Source of the DNA: Chrysogorgia sp. JL179-B06
Lineage: Eukaryota; Cnidaria; Anthozoa; Scleralcyonacea; Chrysogorgiidae
Direction: 5' to 3'
DNA: 64,000 bases
Assembly (NCBI GenBank): GCA_035772405.1
Contig: JAYKKM010000132.1
Span: forward strand, 176,001-240,000
The position numbers and the translations under genes were made by a program. Positions 11,094 to 21,954 of the stretch are shown piece by piece. The notes beneath the pieces were generated by a model, which was given only the letters and a program-made list of their open reading frames with translations, was not told the DNA's origin and made no database searches. Numbering within the stretch: the stretch's first letter is position 1; each line of letters opens with the position of its first letter.

Positions 11094-11480
11094 TGCTATA
11101 GCGTTCGCAGGAGCTGGATTTCTATTCAGTAAGCTAAACCATACCGGCTACCAGAAAGAGATAAAGAGACATAAAAAAAGCATTAGAAAATCTTGCGAGA
11201 ACGAAAGAAAATTCTACGAGAATGAAGTTCGCCAGAAAGAAAAAAATCAGGAGCTGTTAACAACAGTTATCAGATGCTAATGCAGACATAAATGACACAA
11301 ACCACGCTCTAGATCAACTAAGACAAGTACTGACGTTACAGTATGATGGGAAGACATTTAGTAAAGAGCCGGAGTTATCAGACTATTATAAACGAAACCC
11401 TCAGACGAGATGAAAGAATACCAAATGATTTTCGTTCGAGCTGTCGGGTTACCCATTGCATTGGTATCTAATTTATAAAA
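11094..11480 (+). pseudogene. Remainder of LINE-split viral gene
   Basis: The frame resumes in phase directly after the GTTCAA duplicate. It encodes a hydrophobic helix with Ala, Gly and Phe, then a long charged coiled-coil-like region rich in Lys, Glu, Arg and Gln. It decays into stops from about 11270. A hydrophobic segment encoded near 11430-11470 may be the second membrane helix. Together with 9038-9069 it represents a membrane-anchored coiled-coil protein of a Polinton-like virus relic. Function unknown. Confidence 0.45.
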
Positions 11481-11499
11481 TAATCTAAACATAATTATA

Positions 11500-11720
11500 T
11501 ATAGTAAACGAGCACTTGAAGGAAATAGGGATGAAATCAGACAAGAAACCCACAAGTGGTAGTGGAGACATGATGGAGATACTCTATGAGAATCAGGTTC
11601 GCCAGATAGATGAGTTGAAACAACTATTGTCAGAACTCAGACGTTCTAGACCAACTAAGACATATCGTGACAATACAATACGATAGGAAGACTTTAGAGT
11701 CTGACTATTATACCTTCTAG
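11500..11720 (+). pseudogene. Partial tandem paralogue of the coiled-coil viral gene
   Basis: Words such as GTTCGCCAGA, CTCTAGACC/CTAGATC-AACTAAGAC and GGAAGAC recur in the same order as in 11220-11390. The stretch is probably a diverged second copy of the preceding coiled-coil gene. It has no intact frame. Confidence 0.3.
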
Positions 11721-11798
11721 AGCAACATTTAAGTTACTACACTATTATATCATTAGATTTAAAAATAGTCTAAAGTTATAAATAGTATAGTAACTTAA

Positions 11799-12180
11799 AT
11801 GGACGAACAACGTATGATGAGAGCAGTCCTTGATGGATGTACATTAGATGAGATCCTAAACTATGCCGATCCAAAACCAAACAAGTGGGATGACACCACA
11901 TACTGTCACAAGTGTGATAACCATAGAACCCCAATCGAAGACGGTGTATTTAGTTGTAACAAGTGTCCAGAGACCACCTACGGATACGCTAATAATTTCA
12001 TACCTAATATTTGGATGTATAAAAAATCAGTTCATAGCTATAGTAAATGGCTAGAGAGAATGCTAATCAATAAAAGACTAGTTAGTGAGGATAACGTACC
12101 AATAGTAATCCACTTTGAGGGTGCTAATATCGACCGGCGTTTAGTCCCTTATCACGCGAGATGCACGCGATTCCTGATCT
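11799..12180 (+). CDS. Zinc-ribbon protein, VLTF3/A2L-like, 3' end lost
   Basis: The open frame begins ATG at 11799. Near residue 35 it shows a zinc ribbon, CHKC followed 14 residues later by CNKC. Next comes a hydrophobic/aromatic helix region with Tyr-Lys-Lys, His-Ser and Trp-Leu at about residues 72-90. This layout resembles the late transcription factor VLTF3 (poxvirus A2L-like) family, which is present in many Polinton-like and giant-virus relatives and acts in late viral transcription. The frame runs into a long (TA)n tract from about 12198, so the native C-terminus is replaced. It follows the coiled-coil gene, matching a viral gene cluster. A cellular zinc-ribbon protein is an alternative. 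Confidence 0.45.
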
Positions 12181-12196
12181 CGGATCGGATTTATTT

Positions 12197-12362
<166 letters not shown>

Positions 12363-12372
12363 TTATAATATA

Positions 12373-12520
12373 GCCATCCACCGTATATGAGCTGTTCTGC
12401 AATCTGATTGGTTCTCATACTAGCAAGCTATCAGCTCTTATTATATACACAAGCTCTGGATATGAGCTATTCTGCAATCTGATTGGTTCCTCTACTATTA
12501 GGCTATCAGCTCATATCCTA
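12373..12520. repeat. Direct repeat pair upstream of Crypton-like gene
   Basis: The sentence TATGAGCT(G/A)TTCTGCAATCTG, followed by ATTGGTT and GGCTATCAGCTC-like text, occurs twice about 80 bases apart. The same CTATCAGCTCATAT word is found in the hairpin at 13629-13734. An inverted copy of the intervening ACACAAGCTCTGGATATG lies at 13600-13626, so the region 12436-13626 may be one mobile unit. Confidence 0.5.
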
Positions 12521-12541
12521 CTAGTAGAGAAATCTAGCAAA

Positions 12542-12653
12542 ATGGCTGCCAGATTTGCAGAATTAAACGAAGAAGAAATTCAAGTTTTACTGGGAAATAG
12601 TACACCAAAATGCACACAGAAAGAAACCAAATTCGGAATGAAAGTATTTGACG
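12542..12653 (+). pseudogene. First exon of Crypton-like (DUF3504-type) gene
   Basis: An ATG in a fair context (AAAATGGCTG) opens 37 codons ending at a GTATAT donor. The peptide starts MAARFAELNEEEIQVLL and ends in a Thr/Lys-rich segment then Phe-Gly-Met-Lys-Val-Phe. This is the usual N-terminal signature of Crypton-derived DUF3504 proteins abundant in cnidarians (a helix with repeated Glu, then Lys-Phe-Gly). The gene continues, broken, at 12989. The family descends from tyrosine-recombinase transposons. Confidence 0.5.
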
Positions 12654-12988
12654 GTATATAGAACAACTAGATTTTACGAAAAGCTCTCCAAATTTCATAT
12701 TTTTAGAAAAACAGCGACGTTTAAAGTGGCGTTGCTAGAAATATTTTTGGCATTCAAAAAATTAAATTTTAGCGTTTCTCACTTGGTTTACGAATGAATG
12801 GTTTACGAGTTCAAAGAAATTTGACAAGTACATGACAGAAATGTCCAAAACAAAGTTAAATTCTTGCTTAATAAAGCAATTTCACATTTCTGCTAAGGCA
12901 GAAAGATTGCTTGTAAATAAAAACAACAATGAAGTTCATTAGAGCTGCCATTTAGATTTCTCAAAAAACGTCAAACAAAGGTTTTAGC

Positions 12989-13316
12989 ATAATTGGTGAC
13001 CCTACCTTTGCTGAAGCTAACCATATTCTTGAAGCTTTCGTCAAAGACTTGAGAAAGTCTGGCAAGATAGCTGGAGTAGTCTACAAAAAAACCATTTCAA
13101 AAGAGCAAAAGGTGGCCTCGGCAACACCGAAGATGAGTCCTACGGCAAAATCTTCCGTATTCGAGACTCAAGCATCCGCCCTGTCGAAACGATCCAAACA
13201 TACTTGAAGCATCTAAATCATGCCTGTGAAAGTCTCTTTCAGCGTCCAAATGATTCAAAATGCAATAAGTTTGATGTCAACATGAACGGGGTTCGGTATT
13301 CAAACATGGCAGTCGG
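12989..13316 (+). pseudogene. DUF3504-type exon, deleted and frameshifted
   Basis: After an acceptor-like GGTTTTAG the frame reads IGDPTFAEANHILEAFVKDL and then an Arg/Lys-rich Gly segment. This is the helical region of Crypton-derived DUF3504 domains. The frame shifts near 13110. It then reads a segment with Arg-Pro-Val-Glu, Tyr-Leu-Lys, Cys-Glu-Ser-Leu-Phe-Gln-Arg-Pro, which corresponds to the later domain where the recombinase-derived fold carries a conserved Pro/Phe motif. The part in between is missing, so an internal deletion is likely. No C-terminal His or Tyr catalytic block is seen. It is a dead copy. Confidence 0.5.
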
Positions 13317-13628
13317 CGATGCTCCACGACAAAAAGTACAGTGTTCAACTTTCACCATTGCAATGTGAACATTTACAACTGACTTTGCTGAACTGTTCTT
13401 TTGATCGGTAAAGTGGTTTTGCAGAGCGAAACTTTCTTCGTTCAAACTGTTTATAATATGAATGCCTTCCATGAGTGATTGATCGGCATTTCACTTTCAC
13501 GTGACATAATTTAATTATTCATATTTTGTCTTCATTACGCATGACGGATGTTGAGAGAAAATTTAAAAATCTATTCAATTACTTGTATAATATAAACTTC
13601 ATATCCAGAGCTTGTGTATATATAATAA

Positions 13629-13734
13629 AACAGTTATTCCACTCACTCTCGTCGTATATGGCTGATAGCCGACTCGGCTAGCGCCTCGTCGGCTATCAGC
13701 TCATATACGACTCGAGTTCGTGGAATAACTGTTA
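13629..13734. repeat. Hairpin with GCTGATAGCCGAC arms
   Basis: ACAGTTATTCCACTC and GTATATGGCTGATAGCCGAC are mirrored by GTCGGCTATCAGCTCATATAC and GGAATAACTGT. The loop is only a few bases (TCGGCTAGCGCCTC). A related half-copy occurs at 14460-14530. Confidence 0.7.
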
Positions 13735-14544
13735 AATATATCACTAGTAATGAATAAACAAAATGGCGGAGTGATTTTCTCAACCTACTGCAGATGAAAC
13801 TGGTTGTTTCGTAAACGCACAAGAGCGAAAAACCTGAACTGAAAGGAGTTAGGCTAATGTTCAACAGAAAATACATTAACCAATTGCAAAATTTACGAAG
13901 TTATGATGGAAAATCCACTTTAAAAATCGTCTAAGGCTTTGAAAAACCCGACTGAATTGTGAATTGTTTTGTCAGACAAAATAAAAAGGATAAAAGTTAG
14001 CTAGCAACACATATTTATTACAAATTATTATGATTATTATTCAGTAAAGATAATTTTTGAAGTAATAAAGCATTATGAATGAAAACTTTGTTATTTTTAG
14101 GTGATACACAGTCGAAAAAACAACAAAGCGAGATTTTCGCTAATGTTTTTTAGCTTTCACGTCCTCTTAAAAGGTCAAATATTCACAACCGTGATACAAT
14201 AACTACAAATTGACTCACCTTTTGGCTTTTCAAAGGATCTTTTTTTCTTTATTGAACCATCTCAACCAATGTTTGACTCTCAGACAAAATTCTGAAGCTG
14301 TTTTCAACTCAGCGAGAAACCTTTCATACGTGACAACATTACGCACGACGGAAGTAGATGTGGCGGAAGTTCGTTGCTTTCAATTAAATAATTTATTCAC
14401 TGCGACATATCAACAGTTTTACCGATTATTATCTAAAAATGTTTTGCTATATATTATAAAACAATTATACCATTCGCTCTCGTCGTGTATGAACTAATAG
14501 CCAACTCGGCGCTTCGCGCCACGTTGGCTATATATATATATATA
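13735..14544. other. No gene recognised
   Basis: AT-rich text with a partial hairpin copy at 14460-14530 (CCATTCGCTCTCGTCGTGTATG) ending in a short TA run. The open frame at 14210-14497 has no recognisable features. Confidence 0.4.
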
Positions 14545-15932
14545 GGTAATATTTGGCATTTCACTCGATCGAACTACATGTTGAAATAATTTATGGTGAA
14601 GGAAAATTTCAAGTGTTGGAAGACATAAATTTTAAGACCAAACCGGGACCAGTTGCGAAAAATGCAACTTTAAGGCCTTCCGGTTGGGAATTGAACCCGC
14701 GACCCTGCGATACTAGTGCAGTGCTCTGACCACTGAGCTACGGAAGCCGTTGCCGAGAGCCTAGTCACGAGTTCTGTATATATGGTGGTGGTAATGCCGG
14801 GATAAGATTCTGGGTATATTATAGGTAATATTTGGCATTTCACTCGATCAAACTACATGTTGAAAGGATTTATGGTGAACGAAAATTTCGAGTGTTGGAA
14901 TACATACATTTTAAGACCAAACCGGGAGCAGTTGCGAAAAATGCAACTTTAAGGCCTTTCGGCTGGGAATTGAACCCGCGACCCTGCGATGCTAGTGCAG
15001 TGCTCTGACCACTGAGCTACGGAAGCCGTTGCCGAGAGCTTAGTCACGAGTTCTGTATATATGGTGGTGGTATAATGCCGGGATAAGATTCTGGGTATAT
15101 TATAGGTAATATTTGGCATTTCACTCGATCAAACTACATGTTGAAAGGATTTATGGTGAAGGAAAATTTCGAGTGTTGGAATACATACATTTTAAGACCA
15201 AACCGGGACCAGTTGCGAAAAATGCAACTTTAAGGCCTTCCGGCTGGGAATTGAATCCGCGACCCTGCGATGCTACCACTTTTTGAGCTACGGAAGCCGT
15301 TGCCGAGAGCCTAGTCACGAATTCTGTATATATGGTGGTGGTATAATGCCGGGATAAGATTATGGGTATATTATAGGTAATATTTGGCATTTCACTCGAT
15401 CAAGCTACATGTTGAAAGGATTTATGGTGAAGGAAAATTTCGAGTGTTGGAATACATACATTTTAAGACCAAATCGGGACCAGTTGCGAAAAATGCAACT
15501 TTAAGGCCTTCCGGCTGGGAATTGAACCCGCGACCCTGCGATGCTAGTGCAGTGCTCTGACCACTGAGCTACGGAAGCCGTTGCCGAGAGCCTAGTCACG
15601 AGTTCTGTATATATGGTGGTGGTAATGCCGGGATAAGATTCTGGGTATATTATAGGTAATATTTGGCATTTCACTCGATCAAACTACATGTTGAAAGGAT
15701 TTATGGTGAAGGAAAATTTCGAGTGTTGGAATACATACATTTTAAGACCAAACTGGGACCAGTTGCGAAAAATGCAACTTTAAGGCCTTCCGGCTGGGAA
15801 TTGAACCCGCGACCCTGCGATGCTAGTGCAGTGATCTGACCACTGAGCTACGGAAGCCGTTGCCGAGAGCCTAGTCACGAGTTCTGTATATATGGTGGTG
15901 GTAATGCCGGGATAAGATTCTGGGTATATTAA
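14545..15932 (-). repeat. Five-copy tandem array of tRNA-derived SINE
   Basis: Units start with GGTAATATTTGGCATTTC at 14545, 14824, 15105, 15376 and 15655, so the period is 271-281 bases. Read on the minus strand, each unit carries a tRNA-like head: GTAGCTCAGTGG (A box), and GGGTTCAATTCCC (B box), e.g. at 14681-14748. The head is followed by an unrelated body with TTTTCGCAACTG and CATAAATCC. Unit 3 has lost about ten bases between the boxes (15270-15285). SINEs are normally dispersed; a head-to-tail array suggests unequal crossing-over. The downstream end at 15932 is followed by an A-rich tract. Confidence 0.85.
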
Positions 15933-16030
15933 GCCAATTAAAAAAAAATTTCTGTTTTTCATCATTTTTTTGAAAAAAAGTGGGGCGGGCGGTTTTTTAT
16001 TTTATTTTTTATTTTTTTCGTAAGAGCGTA

Positions 16031-16215
16031 AAGCCTAGTTTACACTTGTCGTAAGAATCGTAACGCAGCGACATACGCAAGCGCAGTAAGCACTAAATGG
16101 TAGATGAACTTCTTTGAATTTAGCAAGAACAAAGAGTTCAATTGACCATGAAGTGCTTACTGCGCTTGCGTATGTCGCTGCGTTACGATTCTTACGACAA
16201 GTGTAAACTAGGCTT
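16031..16215. mobile_element. 185 bp hairpin MITE, AAGCCTAGTTTACAC ends
   Basis: Arms of about 65 bases are nearly perfect inverted copies (AAGCCTAGTTTACACTTGTC at the left, its complement at the right end) around a 58-base loop. Transcription would give a long stem-loop. No coding capacity. Confidence 0.85.
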
Positions 16216-16513
16216 AAGTAGCCTATTTCGCTCTTCTTTAAAAAAAGTGGGTTAAAGGCTGTTCCATTTCATGGTATGAAATTCATACACTTCGTTTGTG
16301 GTCCCTTTGTGCACAAAATAGTCACAGCAAGACCTATATTGCACGTTGGAAGTTCAAAAACATCACTCTGCTAGCGCGACGTTGCGAAAAAAACATGCGT
16401 AATGAAACATTTATAAAAGCCCTTTTATTAATTAAAAACAATTTGAATAAACGTATACAACTATACTGAAGACACTCATTTTAAAATCCTAATTTATAAA
16501 CTGTTCCAAAACC
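16216..16513. other. 3' flank of the DDE-type gene
   Basis: AT-rich text downstream of the minus-strand stop. No terminal inverted repeat of a transposon could be identified. Confidence 0.4.
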
Positions 16514-17010
16514 TCAAGTTTTACTAACAAATTTCTTTCTTGACGATCGCTTCTCTGGTTTTAGAGTTTTCTTGCACTCGTCACATAGTGGATAGCTTTC
16601 AGGATGGGTGGTGAGATTTTCTTCATCCCCACAAAAGAAGCAGATGTCTTCAAAACCTGCTGCATGCCACGGCTTTTCTGTTGGCTGACTACAATCTAGA
16701 CAGGCTTGAACAAACACAGACACAAAAGCACTTATCAATTCTTCATCTTCCAAATTAGTGAACACACTGCCACATGTGTAGGACAAATCCTCAAGGCACT
16801 TTGAATTTTGCCATGCAGTTGAGAAGAAACCTTTTTCTTGGAATACAAGCATCTCCATTTGTCACAATCTTGACATTGAATCACAATTCCCACATTCTTG
16901 GCATACTGGGCACTTGGTGAAAAGGGCATTCCATGATTGGTTTTGTTTTTCTGAATTAATGACGGACGGTGCTTTTCCGAGGTTTCCTGGCCATACACAT
17001 CATCAAATAG
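16514..17010 (-). pseudogene. DDE transposase-like gene, C-terminal zinc-finger block
   Basis: This is the 3' part of the split minus-strand gene whose other blocks are at 41266-41919 and 50488-51715. Directly at the BEL junction it reads FDDVYGQETSEKHRPSL, in phase with the block at 41266 once the AATAG duplication is counted once. It encodes a CQDCDKWRCLY motif and, near the end, CFFCG followed by CDEC, suggesting two Cys-rich zinc modules. It closes with a basic tail (KPEKRSSRKKF) and a stop at 16514. A frameshift lies near 16795. The C-terminal zinc modules are probably DNA or protein binding; the family is unnamed to me. Confidence 0.6.
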
Positions 17011-17360
17011 TGTTACGGGCCTACGCTCCGTTTGTATCTACCGTCGAAATTTACCCAATTCGATACGTGAAAACTCGCTTCTTCTTCAAATGTTTCTTTA
17101 ATATCTCTCTACGCACGCGGTTTTCTATTATAACATGAAATCAATAATATACTCATCAAAAACCGCTATTACAACTGAATATACTGACAGACAATAAACA
17201 ATATTATACAGTTCAAAACTTACCGACTGTATCGATCTATGTTCTACAATTCAAGTTCTACAATTCAAGTTGTACGATTCCGTCGCGCCCGCCAACGCGT
17301 AAACATAACAAGGCTCCAAATCTCAACATACCCCCTGCAGGGTACTGATCGATAGCTACA
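17011..17360 (-). repeat. BEL 3' LTR (350 bp)
   Basis: Borders are TGTTACGGGC and GATAGCTACA on the plus strand, i.e. TG...CA. It matches the split right-hand LTR over its length. A short direct repeat ACAATTCAAGTT occurs near 17250. Confidence 0.85.
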
Positions 17361-17427
17361 CCGACCCCTAAATGAATACAGTATAGTATTTATTTACACG
17401 TACTAACAGTAAATCAGCTACCGTTAC

Positions 17428-18093
17428 TTAAACCATCTTTATAGAATCAAATGTACTCTGTTGTACTTCTAAGCCAGTTTTTGTTTCTTTTTTCTTCGTT
17501 TGTTCCACATTATCTATTTCGAGACGACATAGCTTGGTAATTGGTCGAATTAGAATGGTTGTCGTCGTTTTCACTTCTCCGCGGCGTCGCCGTTTCACTC
17601 GTGTTACCACAGTCGAACTTATTTTTACGCTTGCCGCTCGAACTAATCCGTCTTCCCCTGGAAACACCTCCACAACTCTTCCCAAAGGCCACTGCCCTCG
17701 AGAATAGTTCCCGTCCATGATAAGAACAAAGTCGTCAATCTTCAAATTGGGTCTTATAGTGTTCCATTTCTGACGCTGTTGTAAATTCGGAAGGTATTCT
17801 TTTACCCATCTCTTCCAAAATAAATTGGCCATGTACTGTGCTTGCCTCCATCGACGTTGGCTATGCAGATCGTCTTTGTCGAATACTCCGGGCGGAAGTA
17901 TCGGGCCTGGTCTCAAAGTCAGCAAGTGATTTGGAGTTAAAGGTTGATCATCCGATGCATCGTCGCTGTTGCGAGTGAGCGGTCGACTGTTCAGAATGTT
18001 AGTTGCTTCTGCCATCACGGTTAATAACACTTCATCAGACACCAACTGTTCCTTTAGCAAAGCTTGCAGAACTTGCCGTGTCGTTCGAATCAT
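17428..18093 (-). pseudogene. BEL integrase C-terminal part with DUF5641
   Basis: The frame begins just inside the integrase core; the third catalytic residue of the DDE triad is the Glu of GGVWERMIRT. It continues with LLTVMAEATNILNSRPLT, the typical core end of BEL integrases. Then comes the DUF5641 module with LTPNHLLTLRPGP, a Trp/Arg-rich stretch (RRWRQAQYMANLFWKRW) and WPLGRVVEVFPGEDGLVRAA. The protein ends at 17428, 68 bases before the LTR, with a basic Lys/Thr-rich tail. This is the least damaged part of the element. It is separated from 18204-18500 by a frameshift. Confidence 0.85.
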
Positions 18094-18099
18094 CCTCTC

Positions 18100-18530
18100 C
18101 CATACTCCACCAAAATGGCTTGCTCCTGGTGGATTGAACGTCCACTGAATTCCTCGTTGTGTACAGAAATGTTCAACTTTCTGTTGGTTCCACTCTTTAA
18201 TTGCTATTTGCAGTTCCTTGTTGGCGCTTGCGAAGTTCGTTCTGCACAGTCACTCCGGATGCTTTCTGGGCAGCCACGTACACTTATGAATCTCCTTAGG
18301 GCGTTAATCATAGAATCAGTGTCCAGTGAGTGTGCAATCTCTATGTGCACAGCACGCACTGCTAGGCATGTGAAAATGCACCCATACCTCTTTACTCTAC
18401 TTCTTCGTTGTTTCACCTCCAAAGGACCAAAATAGTCGACTCCAACAAATGTAAAAGGTGGTTTGTAAGGAGTAATTCGTTCTTCAGGTAAGTCAGCCAT
18501 TCGCTGCTCACTGGGTCTATTCTTTCTCTT
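18100..18530 (-). pseudogene. BEL integrase catalytic core, frameshifted
   Basis: The core starts with [16 protein letters not shown] (first catalytic Asp in VDYFG). It runs through a [10 protein letters not shown] segment to IRSDC (second Asp). A one-base change after that shifts the frame at about 18245, and the following segment is read in the frame of 17428-18093. At the upstream side, an in-frame TAG at 18528 separates this block from the zinc-binding module. Both lesions would abolish integrase. Confidence 0.8.
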
Positions 18531-19340
18531 CTAACACTCGATACATCTTTTTATCACGCGTCTCACTGCTGACCGTCCCTTTACTACCCAATAACGCTCC
18601 CGTAAGGTAGAAAGTACTGACTCTTGACCCATGTGTCCCACTTCCACGTGGCATTGTTCTATGATCGAGTCTGTAACAGGATGTTTGTACGGCAAAATGA
18701 TTTGATGTTTTGCGTCTTCTTCAATTGAGGCGTTCTTCAGTCGGCCACCAACCAATAACATTCCATTTTTCAATGTTGGATTCAGCTTATACACCGAGGT
18801 TCCTAATCGTTTCAACATTTTCTTCGGGTTGGATTGATCAGCTACAAGAATTTGCTCCACTGCAGGGAAAGCCGCTTGCTGTACATGTCGGAGGATACCT
18901 CCTTCAGCCTTTTGAAGCTCGTCAACCGTCAAATTCTTGGCTTTCATTTCTCTCTCATCTTCTTTAGCATGTGAGGGGTATTTATTCTGCCGCATTCTAC
19001 TCTTTAAGAGCTCTTTGTAGCGTAAAAGCCAAGCAACTGCTCTCTTTAACTTCCACCAATTGGAATATCGTTGAATCAGCAGATCTAGCGGGCTTTTGCT
19101 GACGGTCGTCACATAAATTAAATTCTCCTTTCTTACTTCTGGATCATTTATCATCACAGGAGGGATAACAATGTTCGTTGGCCAACAGGATTCTCCTTTC
19201 CAGAGAAATGCTGGGCCTTTTAACCAACGACTGTTCTTCGCCATGGCATCTAGTTTAAGCCCTTTCGATGCATCATCTGCTGGGTTGTCTCCACTATTAA
19301 CGTACCGCCATTAACTCACAGAGGAGCCATTTCGAATAAC
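18531..19340 (-). pseudogene. BEL RNase H end and integrase zinc-binding domain
   Basis: The block carries the residues NPADDASKGL (end of the BEL RNase H region), then WLKGPAFLWKGESCWP. A linker follows, then the integrase zinc finger of H2C2 type: HPVTDSIIEQCHVEVGH (His pair), and CIEC near the end (Cys pair). A TAA nonsense codon lies near 19307, just left of the CACTG insertion. The 5' continuation is at 23868, on the other side of that insertion, in phase once the TG duplication is counted once. Confidence 0.8.
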
Positions 19341-19750
19341 TGCACTGTAAATTCAAAAGAGTCATTTTGACTCCTTTGAAGGAGTCATTTTTTTGACCCC
19401 AGGACGACACCTCGAAGGAGTCATTTTGACTCCTTTTTGGCTTACTCCTTTAAAGAGTCATTTCTACCCTTTACAAGAGTCATTTTGACACCTTCGAAGG
19501 AGTCATTTTGACACCTTCGAAGGAGTCATTTTGACACCTTTGATGGAGTCATTTTGACACCTTTGAAGGAGTCATTTCTACTCTTATGTAGGGTCAGACG
19601 ACACCTTTAAAGGAGTCATTTTAACTCTTCTTTTGGGTCATTTCTACACTTATGTAGGGTCAGACGACACCTTTTAAGGAGTCAATTTTATCCTTTTTTG
19701 GGTCATTTCTACTCCTTTGAAGAGTCATTGGTACCCTTTATGAAGTTCAT

Positions 19751-20379
19751 TCTACTTTATAACAAGTTGTGCAAATTAACAATGTTATTTGAATGATTCC
19801 TGTAATTTGAATGATACATGCATATTGCATATACACAGAAACAAAAATAGAGATTGTGTAAAATAGTTTATAAACTAAATATGTCAATATTTTCAATAAT
19901 TTATTAACTAAATATGTCAACAACATACTGTACTGGTAGGTTTTAAAATCTACTTAAACATATTTCTCAATAGTACATTATCGGTCCTAATCAAGGTAAA
20001 CATGATATTAATATTATCATGCCCAATTAATGGACATTCAAACAACTGGCCCAGATTAACATCTTGTTTTAGGAACTCACACATATTTCACTAAAAGCCC
20101 ATTTAAAACTAAGTAACGATATTCGGTTGATACACTACGTTTATTTATTTCCTGCTAAGCTGTGGACCTAGTTACTCTGTCCTAATTCATCAGAGGAATT
20201 ATAGATCTAATGAAGGCATGAGTCAATGTGTCAAAGACTTTGGAAGAGTTTTGCAAGAAATAACTAAACGTATAGTGTCAATTTTCACTAAAAATTCAAT
20301 TAACATTATAAAAACATGAAATTTTCAGTTATATTATCAATGTTTTGTTTCAATAAATTGTTCTAACTGTTTTCATCCT
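19751..20379. other. Interior of CACTG element, no gene
   Basis: AT-rich; I see neither repeats nor coding frames here. Confidence 0.4.
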
Positions 20380-20489
20380 TTATCTTCCTACCAATTGCAC
20401 GCCTTTCATTTCTCCATGTTTGTGCCATAATGCCATTGTTGCCTCATTGGTGTATTCTGTTGCTTTATTGAAGTGCTTCAGGACATGAG
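20380..20489 (-). CDS. Candidate terminal exon in CACTG element
   Basis: After an acceptor (TTATTTTCAG) the minus frame is open for 35 codons: HVLKHFNKATEYTNEATMAL, then WHKHGEMKGVQLVGR, then TAA at 20380. The peptide is amphipathic, and its residue use is better than random AT-rich DNA. No family recognised. It may belong to the element's lost transposase or accessory protein. Confidence 0.3.
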
Positions 20490-21714
20490 CTGAAAATAAA
20501 TAAATATAAATTTTTAAATATTAATAAGAGGGATATAGTCCTACAGGTATAAAAGAGATATTTCTAGAGGTATTTTTAAAAAATTCAAGTGACGAGGTAC
20601 AGTACTGTAGCTCTAAATACTTGCTTTTGTTAATTACTTTTTTATTTGAAAGGAAATAATGAAAGAGAAGTAATAGAGATGAGAATGCAGAATCAACCCC
20701 TCACTTGACCAATAACATTGACCTATAATCCAGAACCATAGTGATAAATTAGGCATATATACATACGGTACCAGTTAATTTAACAATTAGATGCAAGCCA
20801 AGTTGTCTAACGCTCATCACAAGTTAATTGTTTTTGTATCAACAAACTAGTCAGTCAAACTTAAAATATGAAAATAAAGACAAACTGCAAAGTTTCTGCA
20901 TTGTTTTGATTTTCAAAACTGGTGCTTAATCTCACTATAAGTGGTCTATCACAAAATATACCTATAGTAGCATAGCCAATTAGCATTGGCGACAGACCAC
21001 TAGTTTAAGTTTGTTGTCTTGATGCCATTGAATGATAATTATCCAATGGCTTTGGTGTTACTAAATTTAGATTACAACAAAAACCTGGTATTATTAAAGA
21101 CTTGAGGGGACTTTTTGAGAGAGGCATAATAGGTCTCTTATTGTTAAAATTTAAACACATGTACAACAACACATATTTTTTCCAAGGAAAGTCCTAAAGT
21201 AAGTTATCGGCACTCTGAGCATTAATTGAGAATCCCTTTCGTACATTTTTTCATACATTACTGTATATCCTGGCTTTTATCCATGTTTTGTGGTGGGCAC
21301 TAATATTTATTATAATCTGATTGCATTTTCTGCTTAGTGAATCAATCTTTTGCTGTAATGTAATTATAACCAATTTCAATTTTTTAATTACCGTATAGCC
21401 AATTTCTGACCAATTATTAGTTTGACCTTCACACAGTCCAGAGCAGCATGGCCTTCCTTGCTTTTCCTTGTGACTGATAACTGGGACAGAATATATTTCC
21501 AAATAAGGTTGATAATAAATTGGAAGTCTTCATGAATTACAGTAATATTTAGATTTATATGTGCAAATAGCACATTGTGTCGGTCACAACAAACTACATA
21601 TCACTTCAATATGCCATGCAAAAACTTGACAGATATAATGTAAAATCTCACTCTCTAAATTACGGTACAGGGGGAAATACGTATTATTTCAATATTTCCT
21701 CAACTAATTCAAAC
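20490..21714. other. Interior of CACTG element, no gene
   Basis: AT-rich text; the overlapping open frames near 21250-21573 have no recognisable features. Confidence 0.4.
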
Positions 21715-21895
21715 TAGATAATACTGGGAATTGAACCCTGCAACCCTGGCAATATACAGTACACCAGCACACTAACCGACTGAACTATGGAAGCTTGGCT
21801 ACAAGTTCAGTATATACCTGTACGACCATGGTGGAAATGCCACGAATGAAGTGAATGGGTTTATTACTGAGAATATTTGGCATTTACACTCAATT
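21715..21895 (-). repeat. Degenerate tRNA-derived SINE
   Basis: On the minus strand a tRNA-like head is visible at 21725-21800 (TAGTTCAGTCGGTTAG A box, GGGTTCAATTCCC B box). Its neighbour on the plus strand, ATATTTGGCATTTACACTC, matches the body of the tandem array at 14.5-15.9 kb. Confidence 0.6.
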
Positions 21896-21954
21896 AAGGT
21901 GGCTCCTGATGGTTTTAAACATGAATGCATAACTATATTAGACCAAAGTACTTA

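Noticed and set aside
14681..14748. tRNA gene
   Set aside because: A and B boxes are present but the stems do not close as a tRNA and the unit repeats with a SINE body.
19343..19750. CRISPR-like array
   Set aside because: Short words are palindromic, irregularly spaced, without unique spacers, and belong to a eukaryotic transposon end.
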